Notes under the pieces: generated by a model
What the model was told of the DNA's origin: nothing
The model's input: only the letters and a program-made list of their open reading frames with translations
Database searches by the model: none
Translations under genes and position numbers: made by a program
Origin: an uncultured Rikenellaceae bacterium
GTDB taxonomy: Bacteria > Bacteroidota > Bacteroidia > Bacteroidales > Rikenellaceae
Reading direction: 5' to 3'
Assembly: GCA_910577285.1 (NCBI GenBank)
Contig: CAJTLO010000005.1
Coordinates: 1-63,181 of the forward strand
DNA length: 63,181 nt
In this document: piece after piece, positions 28,052 through 37,109 of the stretch
Layout: every line of letters begins with the position of its first letter
Numbering within the stretch: position 1 is the stretch's first letter

Positions 28052-28152
28052 TGTCGTATGGTATTTTTGTGTCGTATTCGGTACGGTCGGTTCGTGCGGG
28101 TCGGCCGGCGGTCGGTTCTTCGGGCGGAGCGGGTGTCGGATTGCGGACGCGC

Positions 28153-28581
28153 TCATGCGGTCGGTCCGGCCTCCCTGCGGGCGAGGAGGGAACCCGTGAG
28201 TGCCTCTGCGCAGCCGAAAAGGAAATAGGCGGTGGAGATGACGTTGAGGGGGAATATGCAGAACTGGATTCCTATCCAGAGCATGAGAATGATTCCGCAG
28301 ATCATGCCGGCCCGTCCGGCGAACCGGCTGCGGCGCCTCAGCAGAACGAAAGCTACGATGTTGGTGAGGCCGTTGCACAGCAGCAGCGCGATGCCCGGAA
28401 ACAGCAAGTCGCGGAACAGCACCTCGTGCAGGGGCAGGACGCGGAATGCGGGCAGCATCGGCTCCATGCCGAACATCCGGCCGGTAGGGTCGGCAAACAT
28501 CATGGAGGCCCCGGCGATGGCGCCGAGTCCGATGAAGAGTTCCCATCCTCCCATCCATTTGCGCAGGGTCGTTTCTTTCAT
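28153..28581 (-). CDS. Small membrane protein, four helices
   Basis: 142 residues with four hydrophobic segments (around 15-30, 55-78, 88-105 and 110-130) and positively charged ends. I do not recognise a family with confidence. It starts 15 bases after the stop of the MsbA-like ABC transporter on the same strand, so it is probably translated from the same message. Confidence 0.6.
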   Translation of the reverse strand: MKETTLRKWMGGWELFIGLGAIAGASMMFADPTGRMFGMEPMLPAFRVLPLHEVLFRDLLFPGIALLLCNGLTNIVAFVLLRRRSRFAGRAGMICGIILMLWIGIQFCIFPLNVISTAYFLFGCAEALTGSLLARREAGPTA

Positions 28582-28596
28582 GGTCCGTGACGGGGA

Positions 28597-30423
28597 TCAG
28601 GCAAGTTGCTGCATTTCGATGAGTTTGGCGTAGGTGCCTTTGCGCTCGATGAGTTCGGAGTGCGTCCCCTCTTCGGTGATGCGGCCTTGTTCGATGACGA
28701 TGATCTTGTCTGCGTTGCGTATCGTGCTCAGACGATGGGCGATGACGATCGAGGTGCGGCCTTTGAGCAGGGTGTTGAGGGCCTCCTGTACCAGCTTCTC
28801 GCTTTCGGTGTCGAGGGCGGAGGTGGCTTCGTCGAGTATCAGAATCTCCGGATTCCGGAGTACCGCCCGCGCAATGCTCAGCCGCTGGCGCTGGCCGCCG
28901 GAGAGCTTTGCGCCGCGGTCGCCGATGTTGGTGTCGAGTCCGCAGGGCGTTTCGGCGATGAATCGCTCGGCATTGGCTATCCGGGTGGCTTCGGTCACTT
29001 CGGCGCGGGTGGCCGAGGCGTTGCCCAGACGGATGTTGTTCTCGATGGTGTCGTTGAAGAGTACCGTATCCTGTGCCACGATCCCCATCTTTTCGCGCAG
29101 GGAGTGCAGGTCGTAGTTCCGGATGTCGATGCCGTCGATGCAGATGCAGCCCGCCGTTACGTCGTAGAAACGGGGGATGAGGTCCGAAATGGTCGATTTG
29201 CCGCCTCCCGAAGGCCCTACGAGCGCGACGGTCTGTCCTTTCTCCACCGTGAAGCTGATGCCGCGGATGACCTCCCGTTCCTCGTAGGCGAAGCGGACGT
29301 CGCTGAATTCGATGCGCTCCCGGAAATGGTCGAGCCGGACGGCGTCGGGCGCGTTGCGTACGGCGGTTTCCGTGTCGAGCAGGCGCAGGACGCGATCGCC
29401 GGCGGCGATACCCTGGTTGATGGTGGCGAAGGCGTCCGTGAAGGAGCGCATGGGGCGGGTGATCTGCGTGAAGATCGCCAGGTAGGCGAGGAAGCCTCCC
29501 CCGTCGAGCTTGCCGCCCGTGACGAGGATGCCGCCGAAGATGAGCAGGCCGGCCGCTGCCGCGATGCCGAGAAACTCGCTCATGGGCGAGGCCAGCTGTT
29601 GGCGGTAGGCGATGCGTCGCGAGATGTCGGAGAACTTGCGGTTGATGTCGTTGAAGCGGCGGGCGAAGAATCCCTCCGCGTTGTAGCCCTCGATCACCTT
29701 CATTCCGGAGAGCGACTCGTCGAGTACCGAGGTCAGTTCGCCGAACGACTCCTGCACCTCCGTGGCCGAGCGGCGCAGCCGTTTCACGATCGTCCCGATC
29801 AGCAGCGCCACCACAGGCAGGTAGAGCACCGAGAAGACGGAGAGCTGCACGGAGAGGGAGAGCATGGCGACCACGTAGAAAAGGATGAGGAAGGGGTCGC
29901 GGAAGGCCACCTGCAGGGTGTTGGTGACGCAGAACTGTACGACCTGTACGTCGGCGGTGATGCGGGCCATGATGTCGCCCTTGCGCTCGTTGCTGAAGAA
30001 GCCGAGGTTCATGCCGAGCACGTGTTCGTACACCCGGTCGCGCAGGCGGCAGAGCGTCCGTACGCGCATGTTCTCGATGACGCGCTGGGCGAGGTAACGG
30101 AAGAGGTTGCTCAGGAGCGAGGCCGTGACCACTATGCAGGCCAGGACCGTGAGCACGTCCATGACGTCGTAGTCGACGCCGAAGAGGCGGTAGATGAGGT
30201 GGTGGAGCAGGGCGTTCAGGTAGTCGGCCGAGAGGGCGAATCGCGGCATTTGGGTGACGGCCTCCAGGGTGCCCTCCGGCGAGAAGAGCGAGTTCACGAT
30301 GGGCATGATCAGGGCGAACGTGCAGACGTTGAAGAAGGCGTAGAACAGCGTGCAGAAAAAATAGGGTATCGCGTATTTCTCTATCGGCTTGGCGAAACCG
30401 AGCAATCTCCAGTAGGTCTTCAT
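28597..30423 (-). CDS. ABC transporter, fused permease and ATPase (MsbA-type)
   Basis: 608 residues. The N-terminal domain has six membrane helices (about 20-330), followed by the nucleotide-binding domain with Walker A GPSGGGKS, signature LSGGQRQR, Walker B ILILDEATSALD and the switch histidine in IAHR. It works as a homodimeric half-transporter in the inner membrane. The order of features fits lipid A or multidrug flippases of the MsbA family; the substrate is not shown by the sequence. A TACTTTTG element (plus 30452-30459) lies about 30 bases upstream. The gene diverges from trpS. Confidence 0.88.
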   Translation of the reverse strand: MKTYWRLLGFAKPIEKYAIPYFFCTLFYAFFNVCTFALIMPIVNSLFSPEGTLEAVTQMPRFALSADYLNALLHHLIYRLFGVDYDVMDVLTVLACIVVTASLLSNLFRYLAQRVIENMRVRTLCRLRDRVYEHVLGMNLGFFSNERKGDIMARITADVQVVQFCVTNTLQVAFRDPFLILFYVVAMLSLSVQLSVFSVLYLPVVALLIGTIVKRLRRSATEVQESFGELTSVLDESLSGMKVIEGYNAEGFFARRFNDINRKFSDISRRIAYRQQLASPMSEFLGIAAAAGLLIFGGILVTGGKLDGGGFLAYLAIFTQITRPMRSFTDAFATINQGIAAGDRVLRLLDTETAVRNAPDAVRLDHFRERIEFSDVRFAYEEREVIRGISFTVEKGQTVALVGPSGGGKSTISDLIPRFYDVTAGCICIDGIDIRNYDLHSLREKMGIVAQDTVLFNDTIENNIRLGNASATRAEVTEATRIANAERFIAETPCGLDTNIGDRGAKLSGGQRQRLSIARAVLRNPEILILDEATSALDTESEKLVQEALNTLLKGRTSIVIAHRLSTIRNADKIIVIEQGRITEEGTHSELIERKGTYAKLIEMQQLA

Positions 30424-30491
30424 CTCTCTCCTTTCTCTCTCCGGTGTGGAGCAAAAGTAGGTAAAAATGGGTAATATCTGGTTTTTTTACT

Positions 30492-30499
30492 TACTTTTG
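30492..30499 (+). promoter_or_regulatory. Promoter -7 element for trpS
   Basis: TACTTTTG matches TAnnTTTG, 44 bases before the trpS start; the divergent element for the ABC gene lies at 30452-30459 on the minus strand. Confidence 0.5.
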
Positions 30500-30542
30500 T
30501 TCGACGGCACAGCTCGCCGGACACCATTTCAAGAAGGAGAGT

Positions 30543-31532
30543 ATGGATATAGTACTTAGCGGTATCAGGCCCACCGGACAGCTCCATTTGGGGAACTATT
30601 TCGGGGCGTTGCGCAATTTCGTGAAGATGCAGCATGATGCGAAATGTTACTTTTTCATCGCGGATTATCATGCGCTGACCACCCACGACGACCCGTCCCG
30701 TCTGCATGAGAACGTCCGGACGGTACTCGCCGAATACCTCGCCGCGGGCATCGACCCCGAGGCGGCGACCATCTACGTGCAGAGCGACGTGCCGCAGGTG
30801 ACCGAACTTTCGCTGCTGCTGGGCATGCACGCCTACGTGGGCGAGCTGGAGCGCACGGCCTCTTTCAAGGACAAGGTGCGCAAGAATCCCTCCAACGTCA
30901 ATGCCGGATTGCTCACCTATCCCGTGCTGATGGCGGCGGATATACTGCTCCACCGGGCCACGCATGTGCCCGTGGGCAAGGATCAGGAACAGCACCTGGA
31001 GCTCACGCGCGTGTTCGCCCGCCGGTTCAACAACATGTACGGCGTGGAGTACTTTCCCGAGAGCCGTCCCTATAATTTCGGTGCCGACCTGGTGAAGATA
31101 CCGGGGCTGGACGGCACGGGCAAGATGGGTAAGAGCGAAAACAACGGCATCTTCCTCGCCGATAGCGACCAGGTCATCCGCAAGAAGGTGATGCGGGCGG
31201 TGACCGATTCCGGACCCACGGAACCGGATTCCCCGCTGAGCGAGGGCGTCGCCAACATATTCACCATCATGGAGGCGGTCTCTTCGCCCGATACCATCGC
31301 TTTTTTCAAGGAGCGGTACGCCCGGTGCGAGATCCGTTACGGCGATCTGAAGAAGCAGCTTGCCGAAGACATCATCAAGACCGTCGCGCCCATCCGGGAG
31401 CGGATAGAGGCCATTCGCAGCGACGAGGCTTACCTGCACAGGGTGGTTTCGGAAGGTGCCGAGAAGGCGCGGGCGAGCGCGGCGCAGACCGTTTCCGACG
31501 TGCGCGAAATCATGGGCATCCGCCCGTTCTGA
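30543..31532 (+). CDS. trpS: Tryptophan--tRNA ligase
   Basis: TrpRS charges tRNA-Trp in the cytoplasm. 329 residues, the normal bacterial size. Class I motifs: HLGN at 15-18 (HIGH type) and KMGKS at 194-198 (KMSKS type). Also GNYFGALRNF and the tryptophan-pocket region TYPVLMAADILLH. It sits 47 bases before the CLC channel gene on the same strand, with no terminator between. Confidence 0.97.
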   Translation: MDIVLSGIRPTGQLHLGNYFGALRNFVKMQHDAKCYFFIADYHALTTHDDPSRLHENVRTVLAEYLAAGIDPEAATIYVQSDVPQVTELSLLLGMHAYVGELERTASFKDKVRKNPSNVNAGLLTYPVLMAADILLHRATHVPVGKDQEQHLELTRVFARRFNNMYGVEYFPESRPYNFGADLVKIPGLDGTGKMGKSENNGIFLADSDQVIRKKVMRAVTDSGPTEPDSPLSEGVANIFTIMEAVSSPDTIAFFKERYARCEIRYGDLKKQLAEDIIKTVAPIRERIEAIRSDEAYLHRVVSEGAEKARASAAQTVSDVREIMGIRPF

Positions 31533-31579
31533 TATTTTCTGCCGGACCGCGCAAGACGGGCGGCGGCTGTTGATGCGGT

Positions 31580-33367
31580 ATGGAGCATTCGAGAAGGATA
31601 CTGAACAGAGCCTATCTCCGGTTGATGGAGATGACGCGGCGACTGTCGGGGCAGCAGTTGATGATCGTCCTGGCGATCGTCGTCGGTCTGGTGTCCGGTT
31701 TTGCCGCCTATGCGTTCGAGCGGCTTCTTCATCTCATCCGCAACGCCTTGGTAAGCTGGATACCGGCCGATACGGCGGGGTACCTCTTCCTGATCTATCC
31801 GGCGGTGGGCGTCATCCTGGCCTCGCTGTTCGTGAAGTATATCGTCAAGGACAACATCTCCGAGGGGGTCACCCGTGTGTTGTATGCCATCGGCAAGCGC
31901 GGCTCCCGCATCCGGGGGCACAACTGCTACTCTTCGGTGGTGGGCGGTGCCGTGACCATCGGCTTCGGCGGTTCGGTGGGGCCCGAGGCCCCGATCGTGC
32001 TGACCGGTTCGGCCATCGGGTCCAATATCGCACAGCTTTTCCGACTCAATTACCGCGACACCACACTGCTGCTCGGATGCGGAGCGGCAGGGGCCATCGC
32101 GGCCATCTTCAAGGCGCCTATCACGGGGCTCATCTTCGTGCTGGAGGTGCTGATGCTCGACATCAGCATGCGGGCCATCGTGCCGCTGCTCATCTCCTCG
32201 GTGGTGTCGACCACCCTCGTGCTCTTTCTCAAAGGGTTCGATCCCATGCTGGCCGTGAATGTCGGAGGGACGTTCAATCTCCAGCACCTCCACATGTATG
32301 TGGTGCTGGCCGTGCTTTGCGGACTCGTGTCGTTCTACTTCCTGACCGTCAACGGCAAGGTGCAGACGTTGTTCGGCAGGATCGACAAGCAGTCCACCCG
32401 GTGGGCCGTCGGCGGCGTGACGATCGGATTGCTCATCTTTCTCTTTCCGCCGCTCTATGGCGAAGGGTACGAGTCGTTCATCGACCTGATGCACGGACAC
32501 GTGGAGTCGCTGTTCGACAACTCGCTCTTTTACCACTACCGCGACATTCCCTGGGTGGTGGTGCTCTTTCTGCTGGGTACGCTTTTTCTGAAAGTGGTCG
32601 CCATGGCCGTGACCAATGCCGCGGGCGGAGTGGGCGGTTCGTTCGCGCCCTCGCTCTTCACCGGAGCCTTTGTCGGCGGAACGCTGGCCTATATATGCAA
32701 CACCTTTTTCGGCATGGAGATGTCGGTGGTCAATTTTTCGCTCGTGGGCATGGCGGGGGTCATGACGGGGGTCATGAAGGCGCCGCTTACCTCGGTGTTC
32801 CTCATCGCCGAACTCTCCAACGGTTACGGACTGTTCGTGCCGCTGATGCTCGTGGCATCGCTGTCGTTCGTCATCTCCTATTACCTCGAACCCGACTCGA
32901 TATACACCAAGAAGCTGCGGGCCAAAGGGGAACTGGTCACCCACAACAAGGACCGTGCGGTGATGGTCTTCCTCGACCTCGACAAGCTGATCGAAACGGA
33001 CTTCTCGCCCGTGGACAAAGGGGCTGCGCTGGGCGACCTGGTGCGTATCGTCTCCTCCTCGAAGCGCAATGTCTTTCCGGTGGTGAAGGCGGGGGGCGAG
33101 TTTGCCGGAATCATCCTGCTGGACGATATCCGTACCGACATGTTCGACCAGAGCAAGTACCGGACGCCGGTCTCCAAATATGTCGTGCAGGCACCGGATA
33201 TCATCTTCAAGAACGAGATGATTGCCGAAGTGGTGGAGAAATTCGAGGGCTCCCGCGCATGGAACTTGCCCGTGGTGGACAAGAACAACCGGTATCTGGG
33301 CTTCGTCTCCAAGTCGAGCATTCTCGACGCCTACCGTCAGCAGCTCATCGAAATCACCGAGGAGTGA
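31580..33367 (+). CDS. CLC-family chloride channel or H+/Cl- antiporter with CBS domains
   Basis: 595 residues. Membrane part at about 20-430 with the CLC motifs: FGGSVGPEAP, carrying the gating glutamate, and GVGGSFAPSLFTGAF. Two CBS domains follow in the cytoplasm (about 450-590; NVFPVVKAGGEFAGIILLDD, WNLPVVDKNNRYLGFVS). CLC proteins exchange or conduct chloride across the inner membrane, helping with acid stress; CBS domains usually sense adenine nucleotides. Probably co-transcribed with trpS. Confidence 0.92.
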   Translation: MEHSRRILNRAYLRLMEMTRRLSGQQLMIVLAIVVGLVSGFAAYAFERLLHLIRNALVSWIPADTAGYLFLIYPAVGVILASLFVKYIVKDNISEGVTRVLYAIGKRGSRIRGHNCYSSVVGGAVTIGFGGSVGPEAPIVLTGSAIGSNIAQLFRLNYRDTTLLLGCGAAGAIAAIFKAPITGLIFVLEVLMLDISMRAIVPLLISSVVSTTLVLFLKGFDPMLAVNVGGTFNLQHLHMYVVLAVLCGLVSFYFLTVNGKVQTLFGRIDKQSTRWAVGGVTIGLLIFLFPPLYGEGYESFIDLMHGHVESLFDNSLFYHYRDIPWVVVLFLLGTLFLKVVAMAVTNAAGGVGGSFAPSLFTGAFVGGTLAYICNTFFGMEMSVVNFSLVGMAGVMTGVMKAPLTSVFLIAELSNGYGLFVPLMLVASLSFVISYYLEPDSIYTKKLRAKGELVTHNKDRAVMVFLDLDKLIETDFSPVDKGAALGDLVRIVSSSKRNVFPVVKAGGEFAGIILLDDIRTDMFDQSKYRTPVSKYVVQAPDIIFKNEMIAEVVEKFEGSRAWNLPVVDKNNRYLGFVSKSSILDAYRQQLIEITEE

Positions 33368-33608
33368 CCCTTCTCCTGCGCCATGCAGGACCTTTCCCGC
33401 GTCATCCCTTTTTTGCAGTTCTCTGTGTAGCTCCGCAGAGCCCGCTCTGGCGTTGCGGGGGGCGATGGGGCGTGCGTAGCCCGATTCGGCCGGGGCGTGC
33501 GGCCGGCGGAAATCCGTGTCCGGCAGGGGACTGCGGATGCGGCTCCGTAGCCGCGAGAGGAACGGATAAAGAGTGAGTAGTATAATAGGAATTCCGTGTA
33601 AATTATCT
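33368..33608. other. Gap without a recognisable gene
   Basis: About 240 GC-rich bases between the CLC gene and the promoter of the next lipoprotein. No hairpin with a T run or conserved frame was seen. Confidence 0.4.
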
Positions 33609-33616
33609 TATATTTG
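33609..33616 (+). promoter_or_regulatory. Promoter -7 element
   Basis: TATATTTG, about 150 bases before the start at 33766. The matching TTG is not clear. Confidence 0.5.
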
Positions 33617-33765
33617 CTTCCGGCGAGTCGCTGTGCGGCCGTGTTTCGGGTTGTCGCCCGACGGGCGTGTCCGCGGTTCGCCGAACGCTGTTCGTGCTAT
33701 TTGCCTGCCGAGGGCGGAACGCAGATGGCATTGTCCCGAGAGAACTCAATAAACAATCGAATAGA

Positions 33766-35220
33766 ATGATGAAAAAAGAATTTTTGCGCATGCTGCTTCC
33801 GTTGGCGGGAGTCGTTGCGCTGGCGGGATGTCGTCCCCAGGGTTCCGATGCGGGGCATTATATCAAGCTCAGCGATGTGGTGTTGACATTCGCCGCGGAG
33901 GACGAAGAGGTGAAGAGCGTTACGGTGCGTTCCAATCCCGACTGGAGCTTCACGGGCGACGCCTCGTGGGTGGAGGTGTCGCGCGAAGGGAATACGCTGG
34001 AAATCTCGGTGAAGCCCAATGCCGATGCCGAGCGCAGTGCGAAGATCGGACTGACCGCGGGCGAGGCGACCGCCGAGATCGAAGTGCGCCAGCTTGCCAA
34101 CGAGGGACCGGATGCCCGCTACAGGCTGTTGGATAAGTTGGCCAATGCCGCCATGTCGCCCTCCGGACGGTATGTGGGCGGATTTTACAGGGATGTTCTC
34201 GGGGAGAACGAGTGGCAGTATACGGCGGTCATCATCGACCTCGACACGGACGAGTGGCTGGAATTCGGCCCTTATCCGGAGACGTTGCTCGGCCTTTCCG
34301 AGACCGAGGTGATGACCGACCAGGGTGTGCTGTATATCAGCGACACGACCAACGGAGGTTGCGTCGCTTTCGACCTGGAGGGGAACTATTTCGTGCCCGG
34401 CTCGGCTCCCGGGTACGGTTCGCTCGTGTTGCAGGGCGTCTCGGCCGACGGTTCGGTGATGGTAGGCTATACCGAGGGCGCTCCGGGCGGTGTCATGTAC
34501 GGTGCGGTGAAGGTGGTCGACGGCGAAGTGCGGCCGCTCGAACTGCCTGACACCAATTTCCGCGGAGAGGAGTGGTGGGCCGGCGTGCTGGTCCGCGGTA
34601 TTTCGGCCGACGGCTCGGTGATGTACGGCACCTCGTGGGAGAACTACGATTACGGCATGGTTTACTGGGATAAGGAAGGGAATGTAGATTGGGTAGGCAG
34701 CGACCTGCGGACGATGACGACCGTGCAGCGTCCCGACCACCTGACCGGCGATACCTATCCCTACAACATCGTGAACGGGATGATGTGCGGCGCGAACCAG
34801 ATGCAGATAAGCCCCGACGGAAAGTGGATTGCGGGCAATTTCCGCAAGGAGCGCTACGACGGGGAGTCGGACGAGGTGCTGAGTACCTCCTGTCCCGCTT
34901 TCTTCAATACCGAAACCAAGAAGACCGTGCTGTTCGAGGAGTACGACGGTTGCACGGCCATGGGCGTGACGGCCGACGGGCTCGGCCTGGTGGGTGTTAT
35001 GGGCATGGGAGTGACCGACGGTTTCTTTGTCGACCTCGAAACGCAGACCAAGGTGGCCGACATGCGTCCGTGGATACAGGACCGGTTCGGCATCGCTCTT
35101 ACCCAGGGGGCGATCCATTACGTGGCCCCCGACGGCCGGAAGGTGTTGGGCATTACGCTGCGGGCGGAGCCGTACGGCGGCGTGACCGCATTGTACTGGT
35201 ATGTGGCTCCGGCGCTTTGA
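33766..35220 (+). CDS. BACON plus propeller-like lipoprotein, paralog 2 of 4
   Basis: Lipoprotein of 484 residues (start at 33766, or one codon later at 33769). Signal peptide with lipobox VALAGC. One BACON-type domain at about 30-115 (IKLSDVVLTFAAEDE, FTGDASWVEVSREGNTLEIS), then the propeller-like region with MSPSGRYVGGFY, GISADGSVMYGTSWENYDYG, MVYWDKEGNVDWVG and SPDGKWIAGNF. Same architecture and length as the gene at 11512. It has its own strong terminator. Confidence 0.8.
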   Translation: MMKKEFLRMLLPLAGVVALAGCRPQGSDAGHYIKLSDVVLTFAAEDEEVKSVTVRSNPDWSFTGDASWVEVSREGNTLEISVKPNADAERSAKIGLTAGEATAEIEVRQLANEGPDARYRLLDKLANAAMSPSGRYVGGFYRDVLGENEWQYTAVIIDLDTDEWLEFGPYPETLLGLSETEVMTDQGVLYISDTTNGGCVAFDLEGNYFVPGSAPGYGSLVLQGVSADGSVMVGYTEGAPGGVMYGAVKVVDGEVRPLELPDTNFRGEEWWAGVLVRGISADGSVMYGTSWENYDYGMVYWDKEGNVDWVGSDLRTMTTVQRPDHLTGDTYPYNIVNGMMCGANQMQISPDGKWIAGNFRKERYDGESDEVLSTSCPAFFNTETKKTVLFEEYDGCTAMGVTADGLGLVGVMGMGVTDGFFVDLETQTKVADMRPWIQDRFGIALTQGAIHYVAPDGRKVLGITLRAEPYGGVTALYWYVAPAL

Positions 35221-35258
35221 TACCGGAGACATCCGGCTTTGTCGGATAGTGGAACAGG

Positions 35259-35290
35259 CCGGTCGCACTTCGGGGTGCGACCGGTTTTTT
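35259..35290 (+). terminator. Rho-independent terminator
   Basis: CCGGTCGCAC pairs with GTGCGACCGG, followed by TTTTTT. Confidence 0.9.
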
Positions 35291-35512
35291 CGGACCGGTG
35301 TCGGGCGGTTTCCGCGTTCTTCTGCACGTTGATGAGGAAGGGGCCGGGTGGCGGTGTGCGGGGTATGTTCCGAATTTGCAGCAAAGGTATTATCGCCGCA
35401 CCTAAGGTTGTGTGTTTGTTTTTTATTTATCAAAATGTGGGGTAAGGTGTGTTGTGTTGTTTTCATAACAAAGAAATGGCGGTTGTAGGTTGTGGATTTT
35501 TAGAAATAGTCA

Positions 35513-35543
35513 TTTGTTTATGTGAAAAAAATCACTACATTTG
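35513..35543 (+). promoter_or_regulatory. Promoter of a two-gene lipoprotein operon, with structured leader
   Basis: TTTG at 35513-35516, 19 bases, TACATTTG at 35536-35543. The leader just behind it folds as an outer stem CCGGAG/CTCCGG (35554-35559 with 35588-35593) around an inner GC stem (35572-35584). Confidence 0.8.
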
Positions 35544-35626
35544 TGTTCAACAGCCGGAGCCAGCAAACCTTGCCGCCTGGCGGCTTTCTCCGGTTAGAAC
35601 CCTAATCAATAAAAAAACACAAAGTT

Positions 35627-37072
35627 ATGTTCAAGTATGTACGCGCAGTTTTAATTGTCGTATCTCTCCTTTTTGCATGGAGCTGTGACCCCGAGCCCCA
35701 CTCCATCAAACTCAGCGATACCTATATCACTTTCAACGGAAAGGGAAACGATGCCCGTACCGTGACGGTAATCTCCGATCCCACCGGATGGAAGGCCGTG
35801 GCATCCGCATCGTGGATTCAGATCACCGAGATGACGGCCCAGACCCTTACCTTCACCGTCGACGACAACGAAGGAACGGAGGAGAGGCGCGGTTCGATCG
35901 ACATTACGGCCGGAAAGGCTCAGGTGGCTATCGAGATTCTTCAGTTGACCGAAACTGCGACCAGTGCGCAGTATCGCACAATGTTCGATTATGAGAACGG
36001 TGTGGTCATGTCGCCGAGCGGTAAATATGCCGGCGGATGGTATGCGTCGATAGCCGGCGATGCCCTGTCGTTCCATGTCGTCGTTTATGACATCGAGGCG
36101 GATAAGAAGATCGAAATCGGGACGTATCCGGGTTCTCTGCTGGAGTTCAACTGGCCCACTGCAATCTCCGACGATGGTCTTTTCTTTATCGAAACCGTTG
36201 CCGACGGTGTCTATGCGTTCTCGCTGGATGGTACGTATGAAAAGGTAGCGACTCCGGCAGGCATGGTCGGTCGTGCGATCGTATCGGGCGTTGCGACGAA
36301 CGGTACAAAGGTCGGATTCGCCATGAAGGACATGGAGGACGGTCATGGTTCCTTGTATTGGCCCGTGAAGTGGGTTAACGGCGAGGCGCAGGAGTTGCAA
36401 ATGCCCAAGACCTACCGTGACGAGCTTGAGTATACCAGTGCCGAGTTCCTGAACGGTGTGATGGCCCGCGGTATCTCCGCCAATGGCGAGATCGTCTACG
36501 GTACCTGCTGGGATAACTGGGATTTCGGTATGGTGTATTGGGATCAGAACGGCGATGTACGCTTCGTAGGAGAGGACGTACGTAAGGTTACGCCGGTGAA
36601 GATGTTCAACGAGGGGGGTGTCGAGTACGATTACAACCTCGTAGAGGGTGTGATGTGTACTGCCAGCAGTACGCAGTCGAGTCCCAGTGGGAAATGGCTG
36701 GCCGGCACTTTTACGAAGGAAGAGCTGAATGCCGAACGGACGGAGATCCTGAAGACGAGCTATCCTGCCTTCTATAATACGGAAACGAAGAAGACTTACT
36801 TACTGTCCGAGTATTCCGGAGTATACGGACTTACCGCTACGGACGACGGCAAGGGAATTGTCGGGGGTGGAAGCACTTGTACGGTGGTAGATATAGAGTC
36901 GGGTATTCGGATCGGTTCGGGTGCCGAATGGATTCAGTCGGAGTTCGGAATTGTGGTTCCCACCTGCCGTATCGACTTGTGCTGTGCCGGCGGAAATGTA
37001 GTGTTTGCTTCCGTTCCCTATGCCGATCAGTTGATAGGAATGATAGACGGTTTCTTTTATGTCGCCAGATAA
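35627..37072 (+). CDS. BACON plus propeller-like lipoprotein, paralog 3 of 4
   Basis: Lipoprotein of 481 residues; signal peptide ending LLFAWSC, mature part starting CDPEP. A BACON-type domain at about 25-108 is followed by the propeller-like region with MSPSGKYAGGWY, GISANGEIVYGTCWDNWDFG and SPSGKWLAGTF. First gene of an operon with 37110, which begins 37 bases later without a terminator between. Confidence 0.8.
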   Translation: MFKYVRAVLIVVSLLFAWSCDPEPHSIKLSDTYITFNGKGNDARTVTVISDPTGWKAVASASWIQITEMTAQTLTFTVDDNEGTEERRGSIDITAGKAQVAIEILQLTETATSAQYRTMFDYENGVVMSPSGKYAGGWYASIAGDALSFHVVVYDIEADKKIEIGTYPGSLLEFNWPTAISDDGLFFIETVADGVYAFSLDGTYEKVATPAGMVGRAIVSGVATNGTKVGFAMKDMEDGHGSLYWPVKWVNGEAQELQMPKTYRDELEYTSAEFLNGVMARGISANGEIVYGTCWDNWDFGMVYWDQNGDVRFVGEDVRKVTPVKMFNEGGVEYDYNLVEGVMCTASSTQSSPSGKWLAGTFTKEELNAERTEILKTSYPAFYNTETKKTYLLSEYSGVYGLTATDDGKGIVGGGSTCTVVDIESGIRIGSGAEWIQSEFGIVVPTCRIDLCCAGGNVVFASVPYADQLIGMIDGFFYVAR

Positions 37073-37109
37073 CAATAAAACCTGAAATAAATCTAAAATA
37101 ACTTTAAAA

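Noticed and set aside
28052..30454. Long minus-strand frame joining the SecD-like lipoprotein to a region antisense-phase to the ABC gene
   Set aside because: The upper part is an alternate frame of the ABC transporter; only the last 140 codons form a real gene with a lipobox.
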